Shown here in pieces: positions 1 to 8,415 of a stretch of 50,502 nucleotides of DNA. The notes beneath the pieces are model-generated. The model was not told the origin of the DNA, did not search any database, and saw nothing but the letters and a program-made list of their open reading frames with translations. Positions within the stretch are counted from its first letter, which is position 1. Each line of letters opens with the position of its first letter. The stretch is from Peptoniphilus_B koenoeneniae (GTDB taxonomy: Bacteria > Bacillota > Clostridia > Tissierellales > Peptoniphilaceae), in the NCBI RefSeq assembly GCF_030812875.1, contig NZ_JAUSTN010000009.1, positions 1 through 50,502 on the forward strand, read 5' to 3'. The position numbers and the translations under genes are program-made.

Positions 1-53
1 ATTTTTTCATGCTTATTTTTATTCAGTTTTTATCAATATCAATTCTTATATTT

Positions 54-494
54 TTAGCATTTTACCTCTTGACTTTTAATAGTTAGTCTTTCTATAATTT
101 CCTCCATATTGAGACAATATCCCTTACTATTAAATTCTTGAAATTCCTCATTAAAATTTATTTTTGTAATTGGCATATAATTACAATTTCCACTAGCTTC
201 TCCCGGAGATTTACCTAAAAATAAATTTTCTGAAATAAATTTAAAAAAACCCATATGCCCAGCATATGTTGTTATATTTGAGTTTTCAATATATCTAATG
301 CTGTATTTAATATGAGGATTTTTCTTGTGATAATTTTTTATTATCATGCCTGCATATAACATTCCAAATGGTTCGATCCAATTTACTTGACTAAAATCAA
401 AACACATCTCATCTGCATAACTAATATCATTTAAATCAACAGCTAATTCTATCATTTTTTCCTTTGTGATGTCAGGGAATAATAATTCACTCAT
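54..494 (-). CDS. STAS-like domain protein
   Basis: A 146-residue soluble protein preceded by a GGAG ribosome binding site. Residues about 30-60 (CFDFSQVNWIEPFGMLYAG) resemble the STAS/anti-sigma-antagonist-like fold that is often paired with a GHKL ATPase gene immediately downstream. The downstream side here is the window edge, where an ATG on the minus strand at about position 10 could begin such a partner, but too little is visible. There is no signal peptide or membrane segment. The family call rests on a short motif and could be wrong; the ORF itself looks genuine from its ribosome binding site and composition. Confidence 0.5.
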   Translation of the reverse strand: MSELLFPDITKEKMIELAVDLNDISYADEMCFDFSQVNWIEPFGMLYAGMIIKNYHKKNPHIKYSIRYIENSNITTYAGHMGFFKFISENLFLGKSPGEASGNCNYMPITKINFNEEFQEFNSKGYCLNMEEIIERLTIKSQEVKC

Positions 495-547
495 TTTAAA
501 CTCCTATTATCTTATTGATACGTAATATCATTTTTTATTTACATATT

Positions 548-907
548 CTAAATCATCCCAAACCATACCAAAGCATCGTCAATAGCCTCTTCCTTCTCTA
601 GTGGACATTGAGGTACAACTCGCTCATCTTTATCTTTCTTACTTACATTGTAATTTTCTCTCTCTATTAAGCCATGTTTTCTCTTTATCTGTGCTATATA
701 TAGATTTGAAACTTTAAAACCATATTTTTCTAGAACATATTTATGAATTTCCTTATAGCTAGCATTTTTTGAAAACTCAATTTCTGATAATTCTTCTTCT
801 CCAATTTCAACCTTAATATGTCCGTCGACGTCTAGTTTGGACAATAGAGCTATCGTCTCAACCCCTATGGTTATGGGGAACATATCCACGCTCGTAGATG
901 GAAACAT
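548..907 (-). pseudogene. RumA/RlmD C-terminal tail with element-borne extension, detached copy
   Basis: The reading frame starts with VDMFPITIGVETIALLSKL, a variant of the conserved C-terminal end of RumA/RlmD-type 23S rRNA uracil methyltransferases (VDMFPxTxHVExVxLLS). It continues into an extension of about 85 residues containing YGFKVSNLYIAQIKRKHGL. The methyltransferase body is missing: in-frame similarity fades just upstream and a TAA lies about 50 nt before the ATG. The usual H of HVE is G here. It is very similar to the tail at 3096-3476, so the two are duplicates. The best reading is one edge of an integrated element that replaced the end of rumA; a functional small protein is less likely. 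Confidence 0.6.
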
Positions 908-949
908 ATCAAAGATTGGCTCTTGTTTGTAGGAACATATCGACTGTAA

Positions 950-1444
<495 letters not shown>

Positions 1445-1730
1445 ATTTTCATTATAATTTCTTTTTTAAACTAGGTAAAACCAATTTCATATACTTGTCA
1501 TTTATTAATAGCGTCAAACATTTTAGCTGGTGTTAATTTACTTAGCTCCCTGTTGTCAGCCAACGCACGTGTAGCTTTTTTGTGTATAAACACATCAGCG
1601 TCATGTTACCCATTGCTCGGCATTCTTCTAATGAACCCAAATACATGGAATGGCAACCCTTTTTTAGACAATTTATAACCGAACATTATCAAGCTTGAAA
1701 GTTTCTTTAGATTATAAAATATATTCTCAG

Positions 1731-1790
1731 ACAATCAAGGGTAAAGGCTTCGCCCAAATTTCGTTGAAATTTGCCCTTGACAGTCTGTTC
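1731..1790. repeat. imperfect inverted repeat
   Basis: CAGACAATCAAGGG and its near-complement CCCTTGACAGTCTG lie about 32 bp apart, enclosing a smaller palindrome (AAATTTCGTTGAAATTT). It is downstream of the IS3 remnant on the minus strand. It could be a terminator or an element end. No gene is seen between 1445 and 1827. Confidence 0.35.
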
Positions 1791-1827
1791 ATATATTTTA
1801 TTTAATTTATGAAACTTCCAGAGCTTT

Positions 1828-2666
1828 TTATTCTGCTTTTCTATATTCTACTGGTGTTTTATATCCTAAAGATCCATGAATTCTTAGGTTATTATACCAA
1901 TATACGTATTCTGCTAATTTTAGATTAAGTTCTTGGAAATTAGTAAAGTTCTCCTGATATATGAATTCTGTCTTCATTACTTTATTGACTGCTTCGCTTA
2001 CTGCGTTATCATATGGGCTTCCTTTTTTACTTAGCGATCTTTTTATCCCAAATACCTTTAATATTTCTTCTATTTTTATATTTTTAAATTCTCTTCCTCT
2101 GTCTGTGTGAAATATTTTTATACGATTTAGTGGCTGCCTTATTGAGTAAAATGCTTCTGCTACTAGATTTGCATCTTTGTTTTTAACTGATGAGTATCCT
2201 ATTATTTCACGGCTGTTTAAGTCTATTATTAAACATATATAATTCCATGTTTTTCCTACTCTTACATATGTTAGGTCGCTTACTATTGCTTCTAAATAGT
2301 CTCTATTGTCAAATTATCTATTTAAAAGGTTAGGGATGTCTTCTTCGTTGCATTTGGATCTTATTACTTTATATTGTGCTACTGTATAGTTTGAGACTAG
2401 GCCATTTTTCTTCATTATTCGGCCTATTTTTCTTCTCGATATTTTATATCCAATTTTCCCTAGTTTTTTTTTTATTTTGCGTGTTCCATAGTTGTTTCTA
2501 CTTCTTCTGAATATTTCTTTTATTTCTTCTATTAGTTTTTCATCTTCATCTAATTTCACATCTTTTTCTTTGTTCAAATGATAATAGACTAAACTTCTTG
2601 TGACCCCAAGTAGTCTACACATTGCACTAATGCTATATTTATCTCGGTTCGAGATAATGAGGTCTA
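1828..2666 (-). pseudogene. IS3-family transposase orfB, nonsense mutation
   Basis: Reading in one frame from about 2666 gives the HTH_21-like N-terminus (CRLLGVTRSLVYYHLNKEK, YGTRKIKKKL). An in-frame TAA at 2314-2316 follows, after NLLNR. The same frame then continues as an intact rve/DDE core: VSDLTYVRVGKTWNYICLI, IKIFHTDRGREF, SKKGSPYDNAVSEAVNKVMKTE, then RIHGSLGYKTPVEYRKAE and a stop at 1828. The DDE residues are D of SDLTY, D of HTDRG and E of SEAVNK. The only defect seen in orfB is the single stop; I found no frameshift. Confidence 0.75.
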
Positions 2667-2790
2667 TTTTTTGCCTAACAGTAGTGCAGCTTGCTTTAAA
2701 ATATCATTCTCCATTTCAACCTGTTTCAATTTTTTACGAAGTCTGATTATCTCTTTTTGTTTCGCATCCACATTATCAAAATGGTTACTC
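1828..2790 (-). mobile_element. IS3-family (IS150-like) insertion sequence remnant
   Basis: The remnant holds the end of orfA and all of orfB. OrfA reads up to ILKQAALLLGKK-stop (stop at 2664-2666) and meets orfB in a run of six A residues, the usual site of -1 programmed frameshifting in IS3 elements. Upstream of about 2790 the orfA frame meets a stop and the helix-turn-helix part cannot be read. No terminal inverted repeats could be assigned with confidence. Confidence 0.75.
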
Positions 2791-3095
2791 TAAGCAGCAC
2801 ACCAACTATTTATTTTTTGAGTTTTAAACTTTGGTAGAAGTCTTGAACTCTTTATATTTACATAACTATTTGCCTCTATCACTATTATGACACGAAACCC
2901 TGCACAATGATCTAAAATTTTCAATTCTAACAAGTCTTTTTCAGTATTTTTAACTTCATAAAAACCTCTTTGGCAATAATGCCTAATTCTTCTTTAGTTG
3001 TTAAAATTTTTTATTTTACCATCATCGTTCCCCTGATTTTCAATTAATCTTCTTAGGTTATATAAGAAGTACATATCTTTTTAATCTTAAAGTTT
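2791..3095. other. about 300 bp without a recognisable gene
   Basis: Short minus-strand stretches of coding character are visible (for example EELGIIAKEVFMKLK around 2950-2995), but they are interrupted by stops in every frame. I read this as decayed DNA and assign no function. Confidence 0.3.
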
Positions 3096-3770
3096 TTAAG
3101 TCTTAATTTTAAAATTTTCAATCTTAGATATTTTTTTAATCATTCCAAAATACTCTAAAGCATCTTCGATTGCTTTTCCTTTTTCTTCTGGACAATTTGG
3201 TACTCTTTGATTTTCTTTCTTGCTAATATTGTAGTTTTCTCTTTCTATTAGACCATACTTCCTTTTTACTTGTGCAATATATAGGCTTGAAACTTTTAAC
3301 CCATATCTATCTAATACAAACTTTTTAATTTCTCCGTACGTTGCATCTTTTGAAAAGTCAATTTCAGATAATTCATCTTCACCTATTTCTATATCTAAAT
3401 GATTCTCTGTGTTTAGTTTGGACAATAAAGCTACCGTCTCCACATGGCTTGAGTGGGCAAACATGTCTATGGGCATTACTTTTTCTACTTTATATTTTTC
3501 TTTTAATATTTTTAAATCTCTTGCTTGGGTTGATGGGTTACATGATATATAGCCTATTTTTTCTGGTTCAAGTTTTAAGAGCCTTTCTAAGACTGTTTTT
3601 TCTACTCCGCTTCTTGGCGGGTCAAGTATGACTTTGTTATAGACTTTTTCTTCTGTTAGTTTGTCTATTATGTTTTCTACTTTTCCTGATATGAATCTTG
3701 CGTTTTTTATTTGATTTTCTTCGGCGTTTTTTCTTGCTTTTTCTATTATACAATCTTCTTTATAGTGCGT
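3096..3770 (-). pseudogene. rumA: 5'-truncated rumA/rlmD methyltransferase with element-borne C-terminal extension
   Basis: An in-frame minus-strand reading begins after a TGA near 3770. It covers the last third of a RumA/RlmD-type 23S rRNA (uracil-5) methyltransferase: KARKNAEENQIKNARFI, then the catalytic segment DPPRSGVEKTVLERLL, CNPSTQARDL with the active-site Cys, and VMPIDMFAHSSHVETVALLSKL. The family normally ends within a few residues of that point. Here about 105 more residues follow, including YGLKVSSLYIAQVKRKYGL, homologous to the tail at 548-907. The N-terminal TRAM and central domains are missing. The hybrid end is what integration of a rumA-specific element produces. Confidence 0.8.
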
Positions 3771-3777
3771 AAATCAG

Positions 3778-3806
3778 AAAAAACAGCTCGCTTGAAGCTG
3801 CGTTTT
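3778..3806. terminator. hairpin with flanking A and T runs
   Basis: AAAACAGCT pairs with AGCTG-C-GTTTT across a short loop with one bulged base. It sits at the truncated 5' edge of the rumA fragment and could terminate transcription in either direction. Confidence 0.4.
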
Positions 3807-3907
3807 AGTAAGTACTTGTTTTAAAGTTATACTTAATCATTAAATGATACTTCCCCATCCCTCAATAAATCCAAAATGTTTTAAATCTACTGAAGGTATT
3901 TTCCAAA

Positions 3908-3957
3908 TAAAAAAATGGCTTCCAAGATCATAAGACCTAAAAGCCGGCTATTTTTAT
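3908..3957 (-). terminator. terminator downstream of mgtC-like gene
   Basis: On the minus strand a GGCTT...AAGCC stem is followed by a T-run ending in TTTTTTTATTT. It lies just past the stop of the MgtC-like gene. It is clearly similar to the terminator at 6968-7012, so the two are probably duplicates. Confidence 0.6.
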
Positions 3958-3974
3958 TTACTTTATTAATCATT

Positions 3975-4637
3975 TTAACCACTTAATTTAACGGATTTTA
4001 AACTAAGTTCTGATTTTAGATTTTTGAAAAACTCACCAATATTATAACTTTTATGAAAAGATAAGCTCACTTCAATCATTGATTTATCATCCATGTCCTC
4101 GTCAATTATTTCTATTTTCCTCACTTCTATATCTTCACTTGAAGTAAATTCTATAAACTTATCCTGATCGAAGTTAACAGTATCAAATATCATAGTATAA
4201 GACTTAGTCACTCTGTTATTAAATAAGTCACCAACCCACTTAAGAGATATCAAAGTTAATAGACAGATTGCAGTTGCAATGATTGCTCCTTCATAGTAAC
4301 CGATTCCCACTGCAAGTCCAATCGCTGCAGATAACCATAGAGTTGCAGCTGTGGTAAGACCTGAAACCTTATCCTTTTTTTGAAGTATAGTTCCGGCACC
4401 TAAAAAACCGATTCCGCTTATAACTTGGCCTGCAATTCTTGCCGTGTCTCTCGCCCTGTCAGAAGAGATCGCGCCAATGCCGTCTATGCCTATCAGCATA
4501 ATCAAGCACGCTCCAACACTTACAATAATGTGAGTTCTAAAGCCGGCTGCTCTGTTTTTAATTTCTCTTTCTATTCCAATAATCGCCCCTAAAAAGGCAG
4601 CCAAAAATATTCTAACAGTCACCAACAGTATATGCAT
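3975..4637 (-). CDS. MgtC/SapB family membrane protein
   Basis: A 220-residue protein with four or five hydrophobic segments in the first 140 residues and a soluble C-terminal domain. The family's conserved features are present: LGAIIGIERE (about 16-25), RAAGFRTH (29-36), GQVISGIGFLGAGTI (about 70-84) and GLTTAATLWLSAAIGLAVGIG (about 93-113). MgtC proteins are inner-membrane proteins tied to growth at low magnesium and to modulation of ATP synthase in other bacteria; the SapB branch is poorly characterised. It is monocistronic, with a terminator at 3908-3957. Its neighbours are a restriction gene and element debris, so it may be cargo. Confidence 0.85.
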   Translation of the reverse strand: MHILLVTVRIFLAAFLGAIIGIEREIKNRAAGFRTHIIVSVGACLIMLIGIDGIGAISSDRARDTARIAGQVISGIGFLGAGTILQKKDKVSGLTTAATLWLSAAIGLAVGIGYYEGAIIATAICLLTLISLKWVGDLFNNRVTKSYTMIFDTVNFDQDKFIEFTSSEDIEVRKIEIIDEDMDDKSMIEVSLSFHKSYNIGEFFKNLKSELSLKSVKLSG

Positions 4638-4706
4638 AATCTATTTCCTTTCTAATATATCTTCTATCTTATCTTGTTATATTTAGTATCGACTTTTCTT
4701 TAATAA

Positions 4707-6776
4707 TCATAATTCTGCCTGTGCGTCAAAGGATTGTTTTACAATTTCCATGATTTGGTCTAATTCATCCTGATGCTTCATAGATACTTCCACATCGCCA
4801 TTTCCCCAACGCGCTATGCCGGTAATATCTTTGCAAATACCGTTAGGATCGATAATATCTGAAAACTTCATATTAATCGAAAGACGCAATCTATATTTCT
4901 TGGGAACAATATCTACAAAATTAGTATCAAGTTTATATGCAATGTACAGCTTTTTATATTCCTTTTTTACCGCCGGAGATAAATTCATAATTCGCTTATC
5001 CAAAGATTCATATAATGTTCTTGTAAAATCATTCATATAATATGTTTCCAAAGAATACTTCGTGGTTGTTTTTTCTTCTACTTGAAACTTTGCAAGTTCT
5101 TCAGCCGTTAAAGTTGGATATGGCCAAATAGATTCCGCTTTCTTCGCCAATTCCTTTGCTCTCTCTATTATACGTTCTTCATTCCATTCATTTTGTAAAA
5201 CCACATATTTATTAAGTCTAAGTGCACTTTCTTTGAATCCTCCGGGCATATCCATCTTTTCCAAAAAATGCCTGTCACTCATCTCAGAATTATATGCAGT
5301 CAACGTAAGATTACCGATTGTATGTAAATACTTTTTCTGAACCTCATGCCAATCAGCACCAAGATCAGCTTGCCACTCTAAAGATAGATTTTTATTCTGC
5401 GGCATAATATGCTCAATTGTGTAATTCTCTATTATAATCGGAGCTTTATTTTCAAAGTTTTCTAAACTACTAAGAATATAATTTCTAGTACGCATGTTAT
5501 AGATATCACGACTGACAAATGCGACTTCAAATTTATCGTTATCCGGGAATTCTTTGTATGTTTCTTGCATCAAGAAGAATGCCTTAACTGAATTCAAATA
5601 ATCATTTGGTTTGATATAATTCTTTATCGTTGCAAATGTTTTGTTCAGTGAGTTAGTAGGAATCTCACAAATTGAACGTCTTAATACATAGCTAATGCAA
5701 AGCTTTAGAATTTCCTTGAGCTCCTCTAATGTAATTAACCCCTCATCGCAGTCACGATGAATTTTAAGTAAGAATGGATAAGATACTTCCATTTTTAAAT
5801 CAATAATATCCTCATATAATTTCTTTAAACCCGTGTCGGAATTACGCTCGAATACAATATTTGTATAATATTTTGCATACTCCAACAAATCTTGACACAG
5901 TTCTCTTATAGTTCCGAACTCACAATTCAAATGATACAACTTGAACTCTTCATATACGCGTCCCTGCTTTGGAATACGAGATAATTTCATAGTTAGGTAG
6001 TGGCGGAAGAAAGCATCCATTACTGTTCCCTGAGTTTCATAGACAAACAATTGTTCCATAGGTCGCCACAAATGTTCATACACATAGGTTTGCTCTGAAG
6101 GTTCCAATCCCATCAATATGTAATTACGAATCAAATCAGATTCAGAAAGTTCCTTGCCGGTAGAATTCAAGCTTTCAAAAATTGCCTGTGCATCATCAAC
6201 AGCTCGATCTAATGTGATATTAACAATTTGTAATTTTCCAATTGACTCATATACCTCAGAAGGCTGAATTTCTTTACCGCCAATCTTATTGCAAAAAAAA
6301 TTATAATTTTCAATCAGTCTTGATCTGGTGCCTTCCCTAATCGGCTTTTTTTCAATAAGGCTTATGAGAATATCTCTATCTGTTTCAGTTAGTAGCAGCT
6401 TATATCTTTCATCACCATATTCATACTCATTTTTTAAAAGCATATTATCTATGCGACGAGCATTTATTGTTTTATCATCAGGATTCTTTATTGCATAATC
6501 GCGAAGAGCCAAAAGAAGTAATGTTAAAGTAGTCATTCTCTGTTGACCGTCAATGATCATAAACTTTTGAACACCTGTCGGCATTGCCTGCTCCGCAATG
6601 TTTACAATAGAACCGACAAAATGACCGACCTTGCCTTGTTTCTGCATTTCTACAATATCATTCCAAAGCCTTCTACACTGATCAATATCCCAGCTATAAA
6701 ATCTCTGATAAACCGGAATCAAGAACTGCTTATTTCCATTTAATATCTCATAGATATTTCCTTTATGTGCGTCCAT
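4707..6776 (-). CDS. GmrSD-like DUF262/DUF1524 restriction protein with C-terminal DUF5655-like domain
   Basis: A 689-residue cytoplasmic protein. The N-terminal DUF262 domain carries IPVYQRFYSWD (about 20-30) and IDGQQRMTTL (about 75-84), the ParB/Srx-like nucleotide-binding signature. The DUF1524 HNH-type nuclease region has YTIEHIMPQN (about 455-465) and LHTIGNLTLTAYNSEMSD (about 487-505), with the catalytic His and Asn pattern. The last 120 residues resemble DUF5655. Single-chain GmrSD relatives restrict DNA carrying modified cytosines, for example glucosylated phage DNA. No methylase or partner gene is adjacent, as expected for type IV systems. The gene appears intact and is probably an anti-phage cargo gene. 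Confidence 0.85.
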   Translation of the reverse strand: MDAHKGNIYEILNGNKQFLIPVYQRFYSWDIDQCRRLWNDIVEMQKQGKVGHFVGSIVNIAEQAMPTGVQKFMIIDGQQRMTTLTLLLLALRDYAIKNPDDKTINARRIDNMLLKNEYEYGDERYKLLLTETDRDILISLIEKKPIREGTRSRLIENYNFFCNKIGGKEIQPSEVYESIGKLQIVNITLDRAVDDAQAIFESLNSTGKELSESDLIRNYILMGLEPSEQTYVYEHLWRPMEQLFVYETQGTVMDAFFRHYLTMKLSRIPKQGRVYEEFKLYHLNCEFGTIRELCQDLLEYAKYYTNIVFERNSDTGLKKLYEDIIDLKMEVSYPFLLKIHRDCDEGLITLEELKEILKLCISYVLRRSICEIPTNSLNKTFATIKNYIKPNDYLNSVKAFFLMQETYKEFPDNDKFEVAFVSRDIYNMRTRNYILSSLENFENKAPIIIENYTIEHIMPQNKNLSLEWQADLGADWHEVQKKYLHTIGNLTLTAYNSEMSDRHFLEKMDMPGGFKESALRLNKYVVLQNEWNEERIIERAKELAKKAESIWPYPTLTAEELAKFQVEEKTTTKYSLETYYMNDFTRTLYESLDKRIMNLSPAVKKEYKKLYIAYKLDTNFVDIVPKKYRLRLSINMKFSDIIDPNGICKDITGIARWGNGDVEVSMKHQDELDQIMEIVKQSFDAQAEL

Positions 6777-6967
6777 ACCGTTCCTCCATTATTTCCTTTC
6801 TTCTATTGTCATATGTTTCCCATCTATCAAATTATTATTTCTCCGTAAAGAACATAAACTATTTTCCTAATCTCTTATATTTTAACACTTTTAGGAACTA
6901 TATCCCACCTATCCTAATAATATAAAGTGGATATATATTAGATATGTTTCGCAATGTATTTCCCAAA

Positions 6968-7012
6968 TAAAAAAAGGCTTAAAAGATTATAAGACCTTGA
7001 AAGCCTTTTTTT
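6968..7012 (-). terminator. terminator after native rumA end
   Basis: AAAGGCTT and AAGCCTTTTTTT form a stem with a T-run on the minus strand, directly after the native-type rumA tail (stop near 7017). The loop sequence closely matches that of 3908-3957. Confidence 0.7.
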
Positions 7013-7018
7013 ATTTTC

Positions 7019-7055
7019 TTGACAACAATGCTATGCTCTCAACATGCGTTGTCTT
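7019..7055 (-). other. attachment site: recombinase end joined to native rumA tail
   Basis: On the minus strand one frame reads TTHVESIALLSRK and a stop, the unextended end of a RumA-type methyltransferase. Another frame encodes the last residues of the recombinase (KDNAC and a stop). The rumA body is absent, so this is the element end that carries the integrase and restores the target's own 3' end. Confidence 0.7.
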
Positions 7056-7913
7056 TTCCTTGGGAACATAATTTTTTATCCTCGTCATTCTTGTAGGAGC
7101 ACAATTTATTAATGTCATTGTCTTTGGCATTTTTTCTTTTATCTTTAAAGTTATTAGAATTTTGACTATCTTTAACTCCTGTTTTGAAATAGAATGTCAG
7201 GTCATATGGATGAACTGTTCCTTCTTTGTCAATTCTACCCACCACGACTTTATCGACTATGCTTTCAAATACTGTCCTGTTAAATTCCTCTATAATTTCT
7301 TTGTTTTCTAAGACCTTTTTAAATTGCTTTAGTCTTTCTTTAATAGAGTTTTCATCTTTTATTGTTAGTTCCAGTGTTTTCTTTTCATCAAGTAATTCTT
7401 CTTTTTGTTTTGTAAGTTTTTTATACTTTTTAGCATAAACTTCTTCGTCTATACTATCTTCTAAATGAAGAGCAACTAACTTTCTTTCTTGACTAATGAT
7501 TCTGTTTAATTGGTTTTCTAACTTTTTCAAATCTTTGACTAAAGTATTATCATTTATTTCTTCTTCTACAATTTTTAAAAAGTCATCTATTACTGTTGAA
7601 TCTGCATGGCATAATTGCCTATAGCTTTCAACAAAAGCTTTTTCTATTGCTGCTTCTTGTATTCCTTTTGAATGAGGGCAATATTTTTTACCTTTTTTTG
7701 TTGACCTTACACATTGCCAGTTAATTTTTTTGTAAATTGAACTTGTGTGCCAAGTTCTTCTTGAAAGTATCTATATTTTCTTCTTCAAATACTACACCAA
7801 CATTGTTTTCTTTCTCTACAATATGCTGCAACACGTTTTAAATCTAAATGTAGTGAATTTCTATTTCTTGCTCCTGTATTTGAAGCTTTTATTAATTTTA
7901 CTTTAGTATTCAT
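7039..7913 (-). pseudogene. large serine recombinase, internally deleted
   Basis: The gene starts at an ATG at 7913 behind GGAGG and reads MNTKVKLIKASNTGARN...KRVAAYCRERK. It then jumps to VVFEEENIDT, losing most of the catalytic domain, and again, out of frame, to the zinc-ribbon end (TWHTS, KKGKKYCPHSKGIQ). The C-terminal 163 residues from 7530 are open and include the coiled coil. Compared with the intact 597-residue homologue at 35286, two deletions and at least one frameshift are evident. The 3' end overlaps the rumA attachment site. It is inactive. Confidence 0.8.
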
Positions 7914-7968
7914 TTTACCTCCTTCCCATTTTGTATCTTTCTACAGTGTTATTATATCACAAGGTTAA

Positions 7969-8106
7969 CTACTTTCTATCCATCTTCTTATAATCATTTT
8001 CTATTCTATTTTTTATTTTTGTATATTCCTTATCATTAATTAATTTAAGATCATAAAGTCTACATAACATAGCAAGTCTTATACTATAAATCTTTATTGC
8101 TTGCAT
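7969..8106 (-). CDS. SHOCT-like small protein
   Basis: A 45-residue ORF (MQAIKIYSIRLAMLCRLYDL, then INDKEYTKIKNRI) directly upstream of the recombinase pseudogene. The motif INDKEYxKIKxxI matches the short C-terminal oligomerisation (SHOCT) pattern. It has a full counterpart in the same position at 37139-37285 beside the intact recombinase. The recurrence in two element copies supports a real element gene; its role is unknown. Confidence 0.6.
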   Translation of the reverse strand: MQAIKIYSIRLAMLCRLYDLKLINDKEYTKIKNRIENDYKKMDRK

Positions 8107-8334
8107 TTTAACCTTCTATGTAAATTGATTTTTTACCTCTGTAAGTGAAGTAAATTTAAAAAATTCTAATCTCACCTAAGCAATTTCAAAAATATTCACA
8201 CTTCAAAGTATTTGGATTTGTATAGAAAGATGACAAAATACCCCTCACTTTATAAAGTGAAATTTGCCCTCTTTGGTAACCAAAACTTTTATTTTTTTTA
8301 TAGTATTTTTAAGTTTCAATGATTAATTTGAATA

Positions 8335-8372
8335 TAAAAAATGAGGACTTATGCTATTAGGCATAAATCCTC
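8335..8372 (-). terminator. terminator of module 1 operon
   Basis: AGGATTTATGC and GCATAAGTCCT form a stem with a 6-nt loop, followed on the minus strand by ATTTTTTATA. It lies about 45 nt past the stop of the last ABC gene. The stretch 8107-8415 otherwise holds no gene, but contains a segment (about 8230-8300) also found at 17405-17470 and in part at 37680-37720. Confidence 0.75.
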
Positions 8373-8415
8373 TAATCTAAATTTTCCTGTTCAAAGACTT
8401 TAATATTTCTTCCTA

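Noticed and set aside
3341..3631. Plus-strand ORF opposite the rumA fragment
   Set aside because: It is antisense to a well-supported methyltransferase reading and has low-complexity Leu/Phe-rich composition; no ribosome binding site.
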